Shown here in pieces: positions 12,333 through 22,531 of a DNA stretch of 64,000 nt (the stretch's first letter is position 1; every line of letters starts with the position of its first letter). The position numbers were made by a program, and so were the translations under genes. This DNA comes from Xestospongia bergquistia (taxonomy: Eukaryota > Porifera > Demospongiae > Haplosclerida > Petrosiidae). Under the pieces are notes generated by a model. It made no database searches. It saw only the letters and a list, made by a program, of their open reading frames with translations, and was not told where the DNA came from. The stretch covers positions 687,001-751,000 of the forward strand of contig OZ014421.1 of NCBI GenBank assembly GCA_963965975.1. The letters run 5' to 3'.

Positions 12333-13951
12333 AACTTGCATGTACTATTCTTATTGTCTTCAGTATTATTGAGAGTATTTTGTAGTAATTTTATTCTGTT
12401 TTGAAACAGCATCATTTAATTTAATTAAGGTTTATTATAGTGTGCACTTTTTATTTCATTTATTAAGTAATTGACTTTACTTAACAACTGTTCTTAAGTC
12501 ATTAACACATCCAACAATATATTAAGTAACCGAGTGTGGAAAAATTTATATCTATTCACCACACCTACATTGACATTTTAAAGTAATACAACTCTTGTTT
12601 TCCTATAGAAACACTGTTAATACTTGAATATAGCTTTCAAAATGAATGTAAATACTCTCAACTCAAGCACTTTTGAATTGGACTTAGCTGATCTAAACAG
12701 TCTGAGGTTTTTAACTCAAAAGTATGTCTTTGAGTAGCTCCATAACTTCTGCCAATTCTCCAGTTAGCAAAATCCAGTCCCTTACAGCAACAACAATATC
12801 ATGTAAATAATCTTATTTTTAATTGCAACCTTTGAATTTTCGAAAGTGGCTAATGAAATCAACCTGCAAATATTAGTGTTAATATGACAGCAGTTGCCAT
12901 GGTAGTGGTTATTATATAGTAAAATTGAACAGCCAGTATATAGTTTAAGGAGAAATATAGATGACTATTCGAATATTATACCCACTGACCACTAATGAAT
13001 ATCTCAAAAATTGAATTAAATTTGCTTCTGCTAAAAGAATTGTGACTACAAATATGACTGATCAAAAGTTCTAGCTTCTTTAATAATGTTGTATGTTAGC
13101 ACTCTCCAGTCTTCAATATTAACTAAACCTTACTATTTTAATACTCCAATATTACCATCAAAGCAATCTTAAGATAACTGTTACAATTATAATCTTGTTT
13201 TCAGATTATAAAAGCATTTATTGGCTTCCATTTAATAAACAGTAGTACATCTATATGGCCACAACATCTTAACCAAACAAATAGTCACATTTCAAACTTC
13301 CTGCTCCATTTCAGTTTTCTCAATACAAGCCTCTCTTGTCATAGTCAAGTTCTACATCAATATTAAGACATATCACAATCTGTTCTCTTTGGTCATTGAG
13401 CTCTTAATAATTCATTCTATTGAGAAATATTCATATTTTAAGGTTGACTCCAGTCATTAATCTTCTTTATTTAGCAATGACCACACAGCATTAATATCAT
13501 GACTATAACAGGTTAATATAACAAGTTACAATACTTAGACTTTTGATTTCTCTTAGTCTGGCAAAGTACTTTTAATTATTGTAACTAAACACTTTATTTC
13601 ATAGTATGATATATCATTATATAATATATCATATATGATATATTCATATAGTAATGTTCTATCATGTCATGTTTATTGACTAATACTGTCCTTAATAATT
13701 ATGTCCTCAATCAATGTATCAGTTATATCACTATCCCAAACACATTATTATTATATTATTATTTTAAAATAATCTAATAATAAGATTGATTGATTTTCTA
13801 TGATTGATTAGTTGATAACATAACTAATTAAAAAAACTGGTTTACAATAATTTGTTTAGATAACAATTTTTGATTAGATAATTTAGTTTACACAATACTA
13901 CATCACGTAAGTCACGTAGCCAACAGTAGTAGTCTTTGTTAGTATATTAAA
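12333..13951. repeat. second copy of the duplicated TRIM 3' flank, with a 0.3-kb extra segment
   Basis: 12333 to about 12660 and about 12991-13905 match 7810-9105 closely, including both A+T palindromes (second one at about 13744-13783). Between them, about 12661-12990 has no counterpart in the first copy, so roughly 330 bases were inserted here or deleted there. No reading frame or clear terminal repeat was seen in the extra segment. The duplication ends about 45 bases before the first fibrinogen-like gene. Confidence 0.7.
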
Positions 13952-14983
13952 ATGTGTTATCTCTGGTTATTATTCTTTCTTGTTTTTTTAATGATCTGTT
14001 CTGTTGAGGGGTCCTCTTATTGTGTGGCTGACTGTGATAGTAATAGTCACAAGCCTTCACTATATCTGCAATACTGTTGTGATATATCTAACAGTGGAAA
14101 GGAATTGAAAATACAACATGAAGCTGGTCATAAAATTTACATATTATGTCCATGGATATTGCCAACTTCATGTCCAACTTCATGTAGTCAATTATATGAG
14201 GTACATCCTACCTTTCCCTCAGGTTATTATAATATAACATTATCTAATGGTAGTCAAGTTGAAGTGTACTGTGATATGAAGGGTAGTCATTGTGATGGAG
14301 AGGGAGGCTGGACAAGAGTAGCATTTGTTAACATGAGTGTACCTGGTTCATCTTGTCCACCTGGACTAGTACAATATGATAACATCTTTAATACCAGCTT
14401 ATGTTGGATTAATAATGAAACATATTCACCATACTGGCGCTGTAACTCTACTTTCTTCTCTACTTATAGTCTCAATTATACCAAGGTGTGTGGTCAAGTA
14501 AGAGGATACCAGTATGGAATTCCTTATGCTTTTTATTGTTATCTTATCAATTTTAATTGCTTTAATTCTCAAATAAAAACATTTGGAGTGACATTTGCTT
14601 ACAGTAACAATCCTCGTAAACATATTTGGACTTATGCTGGAGGTGGCTATGAACAAGGAACCAATTTTCTGCGTTGTCCCTGTAATAATGGCAGTCAGTA
14701 CATGAATGTCACTATACCATTTGTTGGTAATGATTACTACTGTGAATCTGGACTTAGCATAAATCAGGGCTCTGTCTTATATCCCAATGATCCTCTCTGG
14801 GATGGTCAGGATTGTCCTGGTATTGAGGCTACCTGTTGTACATCACCTAAGATGCCATGGTTTGTTAAGATGCTAGATGAGACTGTCAGTGATGATATTG
14901 AGTTAATTACATGTGGCTATAATAATGGTCAGATTCAAGTTCACGGTACTCCTCTTGACCTTGTTGAACTTTACATAAAATAA
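13952..14983 (+). CDS. secreted cysteine-rich fibrinogen-like protein A, intact
   Basis: A single-exon frame of 343 residues. Residues 1 to about 21 form a signal peptide (hydrophobic WLLFFLVFLMI, then CSVEGSS). Next comes a cysteine-rich N-terminal segment, then a fibrinogen-like motif (SGYYNITLSNGS...VEVYCDM...GGWTRVAFVNMS). The C-terminal half has features I associate with a widespread uncharacterised family of invertebrate secreted proteins: VCGQVRGYQ, HIWTYAGG, CPC, FVGNDYYCESG, DPLWDGQDC, CC...MPWF and a VELYIK end. Several N-glycosylation sites (N-x-S/T) are present. Its N-terminal segment differs more from copies B-F than the rest does. The function is unknown; extracellular binding is inferred from the fibrinogen-like motif. 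There is no catalytic signature. Confidence 0.85.
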   Translation: MCYLWLLFFLVFLMICSVEGSSYCVADCDSNSHKPSLYLQYCCDISNSGKELKIQHEAGHKIYILCPWILPTSCPTSCSQLYEVHPTFPSGYYNITLSNGSQVEVYCDMKGSHCDGEGGWTRVAFVNMSVPGSSCPPGLVQYDNIFNTSLCWINNETYSPYWRCNSTFFSTYSLNYTKVCGQVRGYQYGIPYAFYCYLINFNCFNSQIKTFGVTFAYSNNPRKHIWTYAGGGYEQGTNFLRCPCNNGSQYMNVTIPFVGNDYYCESGLSINQGSVLYPNDPLWDGQDCPGIEATCCTSPKMPWFVKMLDETVSDDIELITCGYNNGQIQVHGTPLDLVELYIK

Positions 14984-15832
14984 CTCACACACATTCTTTA
15001 CCATATTTCTATACTATCCTATGAGATTTTGAAGCAATGCCATGTTTTTAATATACAAAATATATACTTTTTGTTTTAAAGTCATTTGGCAAATTTATTT
15101 GTAAACATTGTTATTGACCATCAATAGTAACTCTTAAAATTGTCCTAAAGTCACTTGATGGTGAACCTTTTCCGAAGGTTGCTCTGAATTTATGACAACC
15201 TCCATATTTCCCAATTTCCTGTTACAAACAATAACCTTATTGCTTCATTGGAATCAGTTAATGATTTCCTACTGTATCTTCTAATATAGAGTACATGAAG
15301 GCTTTTAATAACAATGTATAGTCTGTTTAATGTTTGATTCTGAATAGTTGCAGAATCAAATGTTAATCAGATTATAGTAAAATTAATATGTTATTTGGAC
15401 AGGTAATTAGTAGTTTAATTAGATAGATTACTATTGACTTCCTACTGTATCTTCTAATATATTATTAAAGGTACATGAAGGCTTTTTATAACAATGTATA
15501 GTCTGTTTAATATTAGATTCTGAATAGTTGCAGAATCAAATGTTAATCAGATTATAATAAAATTAATATGTTATTTGGACAGGTAATTGGTAGTTTAACT
15601 TTAATTAGATAGATTACTATGGAATCCAAAATTAATGTCAATTACTTACTATACAACTTGTTTCTTTGTTTTAGTACAACATACCAACAAATTATATAAT
15701 GAATAATTAATCTAGATTCCATAGTAATCCATGTAAGCTACAAAATAGTTGTTAAATAACATATTAATTTATTACAGTATGTGAAGTAGTCAAATATAGT
15801 CTGACAGTCTTTCTTTGTTGTTTCATAACTAT
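14984..15832. repeat. spacer with 173-bp tandem repeat and inverted-repeat element
   Basis: Two direct copies of a 173-base unit lie at 15266-15438 and 15439-15620. Each contains GATTCTG...CAGAATC, a short inverted repeat. Immediately after, 15612-15729 is an element bounded by inverted arms (GATTACTATGGAATC and its complement), a probable MITE, with a related copy at 16175-16284. I see no gene between 14984 and 15832. Confidence 0.65.
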
Positions 15833-15937
15833 ATGTTCTCATTTATATCTTTTTTTGTTCTCCTAATAAACTGCTTTGTAAAGGTATCCTCTTATTGTAT
15901 GGCTCACTGTGATAGTTATGGTTACTGGCTACTGTAG
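15833..15937 (+). pseudogene. relic: first 34 codons of a fibrinogen-like family gene
   Basis: An ATG at 15833 opens 34 codons (MFSFISFFVLLIN..., then SSYCMAHCDSYGY) that match the signal peptide and the SSYCMTDCDSNG start of copies B-F, then hits TAG at 15935. The bases before the ATG match those before copy B (TCTGACAGTCTTTCTTTGTT). Only the 5' end of the gene remains. The following sequence switches directly to the promoter region of another copy, so this is a truncated duplicate. Confidence 0.7.
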
Positions 15938-15940
15938 GGT

Positions 15941-16106
15941 ACTTAATATTAGAATGTGTTATGGAGGAGTAAAGGAAATGGACATGCTTGAATTCTTATA
16001 AATGAAGTGTAGTCATTAAGTTTATGTAAGTTGTATGTATGTAGAATAATCAGTTGTCAATCCACAACATTGCTACATTACAATGTGTATTCCAGGCGGG
16101 TCATTT
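15941..16106 (+). pseudogene. relic: promoter and first codons of another fibrinogen-like copy
   Basis: 15941-16082 closely matches the region upstream of copies C and E (ACTTAATATTAGAATGTGTT, GGAGGAGTAAAGG, CTTATAAATGA, CAATCCACAACATTG). The ATG at 16083 begins MCIPGGSF, as in MCFPRWSF of copies C and E. Similarity then stops and the sequence becomes that of the neighbouring repeat (TGATTCTGAATAATTG). It is a second 5' fragment next to the relic at 15833. Confidence 0.6.
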
Positions 16107-16174
16107 GATTCTGAATAATTGAACTGTAAAATTAATATTTTATTTTAACAACTAATTTGTACCTTACATAGCTG

Positions 16175-16284
16175 GATTACTATTGAATCTAGAGTTCATA
16201 CAAATTACTCACTATAGAATTCATAGCTTTGTAATAGGATACATTAAAACAAATTATACAGTGAGTAATTCACATAGATTCCAT
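16175..16284. repeat. short inverted-repeat element (MITE-like), second copy
   Basis: It is bounded by GATTACTATTGAATCTA on the left and an imperfect complement (TAGATTCCAT) on the right. An inner pair, AATTACTCACTATA and GTGAGTAATT, forms a nested arm. It resembles the element at 15612-15729. It lies about 80 bases before copy B and overlaps an in-frame extension that should not be taken as coding. Confidence 0.5.
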
Positions 16285-16365
16285 GAATTTAAAATAACAT
16301 TATTTATTACAGTACGTGTGGTAGTCAAGTACAGTCTGACAGTCTTTCTTTGTTGTTTCACAACT

Positions 16366-17391
16366 ATGTGTTCTCTAGGCTGGTCACTTGTCTTTCTTGT
16401 TCTCCTAATAAGCTGTTCTGCTGAGAGATCCTCTTATTGTATGACTGACTGTGATAGTAATGGTTATAGACCATTCACTAAGTATGAAGCACTCTGTTGT
16501 TCTCCCTCAAATAAAGGACATATTATTAGCATCACTAAAGACAATGGTCAATCTGGGATTGTAATATGTCCAGTTGCTATACCCAAATGGTGTTCTCGCA
16601 TATCATGCTATTATATACTACAGTCAAACCCTGCTGCTTCCTCAGGTTATTATAATATAGCATTATCTAATGGTAGTCGGGTTGAAGTGTACTGTGATAT
16701 GGAGGGTAGTAACTGTGATGGAGAAGGAGGCTGGACAAGAGTAGCATTTGTCAACATGAGTGTACCTGGTTCATCTTGTCCACCTGGACTAGTACAATAT
16801 GATGACATCTTTACTACCGGCTTGTGTTGGATTAATAATAATTATATTGGTTGTAACTCTGCTTTCTTCTCTTCGTATGGTCTCAACTATACAAAGGTAT
16901 GTGGTCGAGTGAGAGGATATCAGTGGAGATATCTTGATGCTTTTAATTGTTATATCACCAATAGCAATTGTTTTAATTCTGAAATAAGGACATATGGAGT
17001 AACTCTTACCTACAGTAATAATTCTCGTAAACATATTTGGACTTATGTTGGAGGTACTCGTGAACAAGGAACAAACAGTTGGAATTGTCCCTGTAATACT
17101 GATAGTGAATATACAAACTATGTTATACCATTTGTTGGTAATGATTACTATTGTGAATCTGCACGTGGTGATGGTCAAAGTGGTAATATCTTTAATTTGC
17201 ATGATCCCCTTTGGGATGGTTAGGACTGTCCTGGACGTGAAGCTCCCTGTTGTATTTCTCCTAAGTTGCCATGGTTTGTTAAGACACTAAATGAGTCAGT
17301 GAGTGATGATATCGAGTTGATTATTTGTGGTCAAAATAATGGTTATATTTATGGTAGTCCCATAGATCTTGTTGAACTTTACATAAAATAA
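16366..17391 (+). pseudogene. fibrinogen-like family copy B with one nonsense codon
   Basis: The start is set at 16366 (MCSLGWSLVFLVLLISCSAE), because the signal peptide and family homology begin there; the frame is open further upstream only by chance, across a repeat. The frame runs with full family similarity to TAG at 17221-17223, where the paralogs have CAG in the WDGQDCPG motif. After this codon it stays open and conserved to TAA 17389-17391 (CC...LPWFVKTLNES...DLVELYIK). A single substitution therefore removes about 56 C-terminal residues, including the CC...PWF motif. It is otherwise almost identical to copy D. It may be a young pseudogene, a polymorphic allele, or a functional truncated secreted protein of about 285 residues. 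Confidence 0.8.
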
Positions 17392-17757
17392 AACACACAG
17401 TAACTATCACATAAGTACAACATGTAATAGTTAGCTATTGTTTATGTCATGTTATAGAGACAGTTTACTTCATATACATAAACTACTTACCTTTTAATTA
17501 TATATTATTTCTTGTGAGCTATTAATGATTTATAAAGTGATTTATTAATATATAGTGAAGTTAACCTGACACATAGTGATTTCCTTCAAAACAGTACTGA
17601 TTACTATATTTCTAATTGTTACTTAATATTAGAATGTGTTATGGAGGAGTAAAGGATATGGACGTGCTTAAGTGCTTATAAATGAGTTAAGTTTATATAA
17701 GTTGTATGTGTGTATCTATAATAGTCAGTTGACAATCCACAACATTGCTACATTACA
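17392..17757 (+). promoter_or_regulatory. spacer and promoter region of copy C
   Basis: This spacer is nearly identical to 20752-21126, between copies D and E. A TATA-box-like TATAAAT at 17677-17683 lies about 75-80 bases before the ATG at 17758. The same motif occurs at 19624-19630 before copy D and at 21037-21043 before copy E, within a conserved context (GGAGTAAAGGATATGGACGT upstream; TTGTATGTGTGTA downstream). Confidence 0.5.
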
Positions 17758-18791
17758 ATGTGTTTTCCAAGATGGTCATTTATCTCTCTTGTTCTCCTAA
17801 TAAGTTGCTCTGTTGAGGGATCCTCTTATTGTATGACTGACTGTGATAGTAATGGTCAAAGACCATTCACTAAGTATGAAGCACTCTGTTGTTCTCCCTT
17901 GAACAAAGGAGATATTATTCACGCCACTAAAGATAATGGTCATACTGGCTATGTGATATGTCCAGATACTATACCAAAATGGTGTCCTCTTAACTCATGC
18001 TATGATATACTACAGACACATCCTACTGCTCCCTCAGGTTATTATTATATAACATTATCTAACGGTAGTCGGGTTGAAGTGTACTGTGATATGAAGGGTA
18101 GTCACTGTGATGGAGAGGGAGGCTGGACAAGAGTAGCATTTATTAACATGAGTGAACCTGGTTCATCTTGTCCACCTGGACTAGTAAAATATGATAAGAT
18201 CTTTAATACTAGTTTATGTTGGGTTCACAATGGAACTAGTAGTCCTTATCGGAGATGTAACTCTACTATCTTTTCTAACTATGGTCTCAACTATACCGTG
18301 GTCGAGTAAGAGGATACCAGTATGGAGATCCTTGGGCTTTTTATTGTTTTCTTGACAATCGTAACTGCTTTGATTCTCAAATAAAGACATATGGAGTGAC
18401 TTTTGCCTACGGTAACAATCCTTATAAACATATTTGGACTAATGCTGGTGGTAGTGCTGGACAAGGAACTGACTCACGTTTTTGTCCCTGTAGAAAGAGA
18501 AGTCCTTACATGAATTCAATTATACCATTTGTTGGTAGAGATTACTACTGTGAATCAGGAGGTAGTATTGATTATGGTTTTGTTTTATATCCAAATGATC
18601 TATTATGGGATGGCCAAGATTGTCCTGGAGATGAAGCCTCCTGTTGTACTTCTCCTAAAATGCCATGGTTTATCAAGACCCTAAATGAGATAGTCAGTGA
18701 TTATATTGAATTAATCATGTGCGGTTACAACTATCATCAGATTCAGTTTAATGGTACTCCTCTTGATCTTGTTGAACTTTACATTAAATAA
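17758..18791 (+). pseudogene. fibrinogen-like family copy C, frameshifted
   Basis: From ATG 17758 the frame gives a signal peptide (MCFPRWSFISLVLLISCSVEGSS), the N-terminal cysteine-rich part and the fibrinogen-like segment, then stops at 18309. Relative to copies A and F, about 7 bases are missing after LNYT (near 18297), where the others read KVCGRVRGYQ. The rest of the gene continues in another frame (GRVRGYQYGDPWAFYC...) through HIWT, CPC, FVGRDYYCESGG and LWDGQDCPG to TAA at 18791 with no further damage. One small deletion thus separates two otherwise intact halves. The break has no splice signals. Confidence 0.85.
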
Positions 18792-19725
18792 AAACACACA
18801 CAGAGAGACTATCACATAAATGCAATATGTAATAGTTAGCTATTGTTTATGTCATATTATAGAGACAGTTTGCTTCATGTACATAAGCTACTTACATTTT
18901 AACACTATAACATTTCCTGTGAACTATTTATGATTTATAAAGTGATCTATTAATATCATATAGTGAAGTTAACCTAACACATAATAATTTCCTTCATAAA
19001 TAACATGTAGGAGATAGTGTCATATCAATAACATCAAGATAACAATGATGATAATAGTATAATATCATTATATGATATACTGTATGATGTTCCTTTTGTA
19101 TATGGACTAGCTTATATACTTTCTTTTTACTTTATTAACTTTGTATTGTGCTTATTATCTTTGTATTGTGATATATAATACTTTGACAATAGTTGATTAG
19201 CTTGGTTACTTTGTCATCTTGTTACTGTGGATGTCTCTAACCATTTACTATTAAAAATGATACAACTATCTCAAGATAGTAGTGTGGTCAGTATGAGAAT
19301 ATCTATATAAGAATAGAAACAGAAAATAAATATCATTTACAGATGTAAATAAAACACACTTGTTTTTGTTTAAAAGTAAACTACAAATACTTTATGTAGT
19401 TCACTATATGTCTAAAGCTGAATTACTCCCAACTACATTATAGCTACACTAGGAATACCAATAAATTCTTAGTTATCAATTTAACTTACTATTAAAACAT
19501 ATTACTGACTACTGTAGGTTTAACTGTTACTTAATAGAATCTTCACACTTTTCACAACCTATGTTTCAATGCTTTCACATAAAGGCTTACCTTTGGAATG
19601 TGTTATGGACATGCTTGAATGATTATAAATGAGGTGTAGTAGTTAAGTTCATATAAATTGTATGTGTGTAGTGCCATCTTACTTAATCCTCAACAATATC
19701 AGTCCTCTTTTGTTGCTGTATTACA
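18792..19725 (+). promoter_or_regulatory. spacer and promoter region of copy D
   Basis: The first 100 bases match the 3' flanks of copies B and D (ATAGTTAGCTATTGTTTATG). Part of the middle (about 18980-19060) recurs at about 22040-22130. A TATAAAT at 19624-19630 precedes the ATG of copy D by about 100 bases. No coding frame was seen. Confidence 0.45.
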
Positions 19726-20751
19726 ATGTGTTTTCCTGACTGGTCATTTGTCTTTTTTGTACTCCTAATAAGCTGTTCTGTTAAGGGATCCTCTTATTGT
19801 ATGACTGACTGTGATAGTAATGGTCACAGACCATACACTAAGTATGAAGCACTCTGTTGTTCTCCCTCAAACAAAGGAAATATTATTCGCATCACTAAAG
19901 ACAATGGTCGATCTGGGATTGTAAAATGTCCAGTTACTATACCCAAATGGTGTTCTCACATATCATGCTATTATATACTACAGTCAAACCCTGCTGCTTC
20001 CTCAGGTTATTATAATATAACATTATCTAATGGTAGTCGGGTTGAAGTGTACTGTGATATGGAGGGTAGTCATTGTGATGGAGAGGGAGGCTGGACAAGA
20101 GTAGCATTTGTTAACATGAGTGTACCTGGTTCATCTTGTCCACCTGGACTAGTACAACATGATGACATCTTTACTACCGGCTTGTGTTGGATTAGTAATA
20201 ATTATATTGGTTGTAACTCTGCTTTCTTCTCTTCCTATGGTCTCAACTATACAAAGGTATGTGGTCGAGTGAGAGGATATCAGTGGAGATATCTTGATGC
20301 TTTTTATTGTTATATTAGCAATAGCAATTGTTTTAATTCTGAAATAAGGACACATGGAGTAACTCTTACCTACAGTAACAATCCTCGTAAACATATTTGG
20401 ACTTATGTTGGAGGTACTCGAGAACAAGGAACAAACAGTTGGAATTGTCCCTGCAATACTGATAGCGAATATACAAACTATGTTATACCATTTGTTGGTA
20501 ATGATTACTATTGTGAATCTGCACGTAGTGAAGGTCAAAGTGGTAATATCTTTTATTCCAATGATCCCCTTTGGGATGGCCAGGACTGTCCTGGACGTGA
20601 AGCTCCCTGTTGTACTTCTCCTAAGTTGCCATGGTTTATTAAGACACTAAATGAGACAGCGAGTGATGATATTGAGTTGATTATTTGTGGTCAAAATAAT
20701 GCTTATATTTATGGTAGTCCCATAGATCTTGTTGAACTTTACATAAAATAA
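19726..20751 (+). CDS. secreted cysteine-rich fibrinogen-like protein D, intact
   Basis: An uninterrupted 341-residue frame from ATG 19726 (MCFPDWSFVFFVLLISCSVKG signal peptide). All family landmarks are present: SSYCMTDCDSNG, CPVTIPKWC, SGYYNITLSNGSRVEVYCDM, GGWTRVAFVNMS, VCGRVRGYQWRY, HIWTYVGG, CPC, FVGNDYYCESA, DPLWDGQDCPG, CC...LPWFIKTLNET and DLVELYIK. About 20 cysteines suggest a disulfide-rich extracellular fold. It is nearly identical to copy B, which carries a stop where this gene has the CAG of WDGQ. The role is unknown; a secreted binding protein is inferred. Confidence 0.87.
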   Translation: MCFPDWSFVFFVLLISCSVKGSSYCMTDCDSNGHRPYTKYEALCCSPSNKGNIIRITKDNGRSGIVKCPVTIPKWCSHISCYYILQSNPAASSGYYNITLSNGSRVEVYCDMEGSHCDGEGGWTRVAFVNMSVPGSSCPPGLVQHDDIFTTGLCWISNNYIGCNSAFFSSYGLNYTKVCGRVRGYQWRYLDAFYCYISNSNCFNSEIRTHGVTLTYSNNPRKHIWTYVGGTREQGTNSWNCPCNTDSEYTNYVIPFVGNDYYCESARSEGQSGNIFYSNDPLWDGQDCPGREAPCCTSPKLPWFIKTLNETASDDIELIICGQNNAYIYGSPIDLVELYIK

Positions 20752-21126
20752 AACACACAGTAACTATCACATAAGTACAATATGTAATAGTTAGCTATTG
20801 TTTATGTCATGTTATAGAGACAGTTTACTTCATATACATAAACTACTTACCTTTTAATAATATATTATTTCTTGTGAGCTATTAATGATTTATAATGTGA
20901 TTTATTAATATATAGTGAAGTTAACCTGACACATAGTGATTTCCTTCAAAACAGTACTGATTACTATATTTCTAATTGTTACTTAATATTAGAATGTGTT
21001 ATGGAGGAGTAAAGGATATGGACGTGCTTAAGGGCTTATAAATGAAGTGTAGTAGTTAAGTTTATATAAGTTGTATGTGTGTATCTATAATAGTCAGTTG
21101 TCAATCCACAACATTGGTACATTACA
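20752..21126 (+). promoter_or_regulatory. spacer and promoter region of copy E
   Basis: It is nearly identical to 17392-17757, with a TATAAAT at 21037-21043. Copies B+C and D+E with their spacers therefore form two copies of a block of about 3.36 kb (gene starts offset by 3360 and 3369 bases). Confidence 0.5.
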
Positions 21127-21537
21127 ATGTGTTTTCCAAGATGGTCATTTGTCTCTCTTGTTCTCCTAATAAGTTGTTCTGTTGAGGGATCCTCTTATTG
21201 TATGACTGACTGTGATAGTAATGGTCAAAGACCATTCACTAAGTATGAAGCACTCTGTTGTTCTCCCTCGAACAAAGGAGATATTATTCATGCCACTAAA
21301 GATAATGGTCATACTGGCTATGTGATATGTCCAGATACTATACCAAAATGGTGTCCTCTTAACTCATGCTATGATATACTACAGACAGTTTATAATTCAT
21401 TTTATATAAATTATTTTTCAGAAAAGTTTCGTATAATGCATGTTTTGATCTATTATAATTATAATGTGACTTTATGTACCAAAATATTAAAAATGATTTC
21501 CTTCATAAATTATGTTATTGAGATAGTGTCATATTGA
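21127..21537 (+). pseudogene. fibrinogen-like family copy E, truncated
   Basis: ATG 21127 opens a frame nearly identical to copy C (signal peptide, SSYCMTDCDSNGQRPFTKYE, CPDTIPKWCPLNSCYDILQT). Similarity ends abruptly near 21388 and the last 50 codons to 21537 (VYNSFYINYFSEK...) are unrelated, low-complexity sequence. The fibrinogen-like and C-terminal parts are missing. The sequence after the break matches family 3'-flank DNA (TGATTTCCTTCATAAAT), so the body of the gene was deleted or replaced. Confidence 0.8.
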
Positions 21538-22531
21538 TAACAACCAAATAGCAGAGATAATGATGGTAATGTCTTTGTAGAAAAAAAGAGAGTATTCTCT
21601 CAGGAGATGATAGCATAATATATAATGATAGACTCAGCAGTAACCAATTACTGACCAATGACCATTGAATTAATACAGTGTCTATAGTCTATTGTAGTCC
21701 AAAAATACATCACTATGAGAATAATAACAGTACTAATACCAGAATATCAGTGCCATCATCCTTACATTATATAATATCACATAGACACAAGCACACACAC
21801 ATATATGTTGTTAATGCACCCGCGAGGTTCAGGTCCGTATATTTGGGGTAGTTGTATTAAATGTAATGAATTAAGATAATACTCTATTACTTATGATTTT
21901 AATCTGTAATGCAAAGTCATATTGATAAGACAGTTGCAATCATAATTTTTGTTGTAAAAATTTAAATATAATAATTGTTATACAAAATTTTAATTTACTA
22001 ATAATTAATAAAGTGATCTATTAATATCATATAGTAAAGTTAACCTAACACATAATAATTTTCTTCATAAATAACATGTAGGAGATAGTGTCATATCAAT
22101 AACACCAAGATAACAATGATGATAATAGTATATGACACTTCTATGTATTATCTAATGAAATAGCTTACAAATTTAGATTCTTTACACTGCCAATACTAAA
22201 TGTAGTGATGTAATTATGTGTTCTTTAAATGATATATAGCTATCACTAGGAATACCAATGATTTCTTGCTTATCATTAAACTAGCTAGTTGGTACTAAAA
22301 CATGGCACTGATTACTGTAGATCTAATATTACTTGATACAATCTTAATGTCTTTACACGAGGCATAAGTTTGGAATGTGTTATGGAGGAGGAGTAATAGA
22401 CTGTGATCATGCTTGAATGCATTTGTATGAATCTGTAGTAGTACTTAAGTTCACAATAGTTTTTGTATAGAACAGTAGATAACGTCCTAGTCAAATCCAC
22501 AACAATATCAGTCCTTCCTTACTGTATGACA
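21538..22531. other. spacer between copies E and F
   Basis: This is A+T-rich. About 22010-22135 matches family spacer DNA at about 18950-19070 (AGTGATCTATTAATATCATA). A short G+C-richer patch near 21818-21840 was examined as a possible tRNA-derived sequence and not supported. The promoter of copy F lacks the clear TATAAAT of copies C-E. No gene is seen. Confidence 0.5.

Noticed and set aside
16183..16365. In-frame upstream extension of fibrinogen-like copy B (60 extra codons)
   Set aside because: It crosses an inverted-repeat element and is not conserved; the signal peptide begins at 16366.
21815..21842. G+C-rich patch with GGTTCAGGTCC, resembling a tRNA B-box
   Set aside because: The T-stem pairs for only two bases, and no A-box or acceptor stem was found at a suitable distance.
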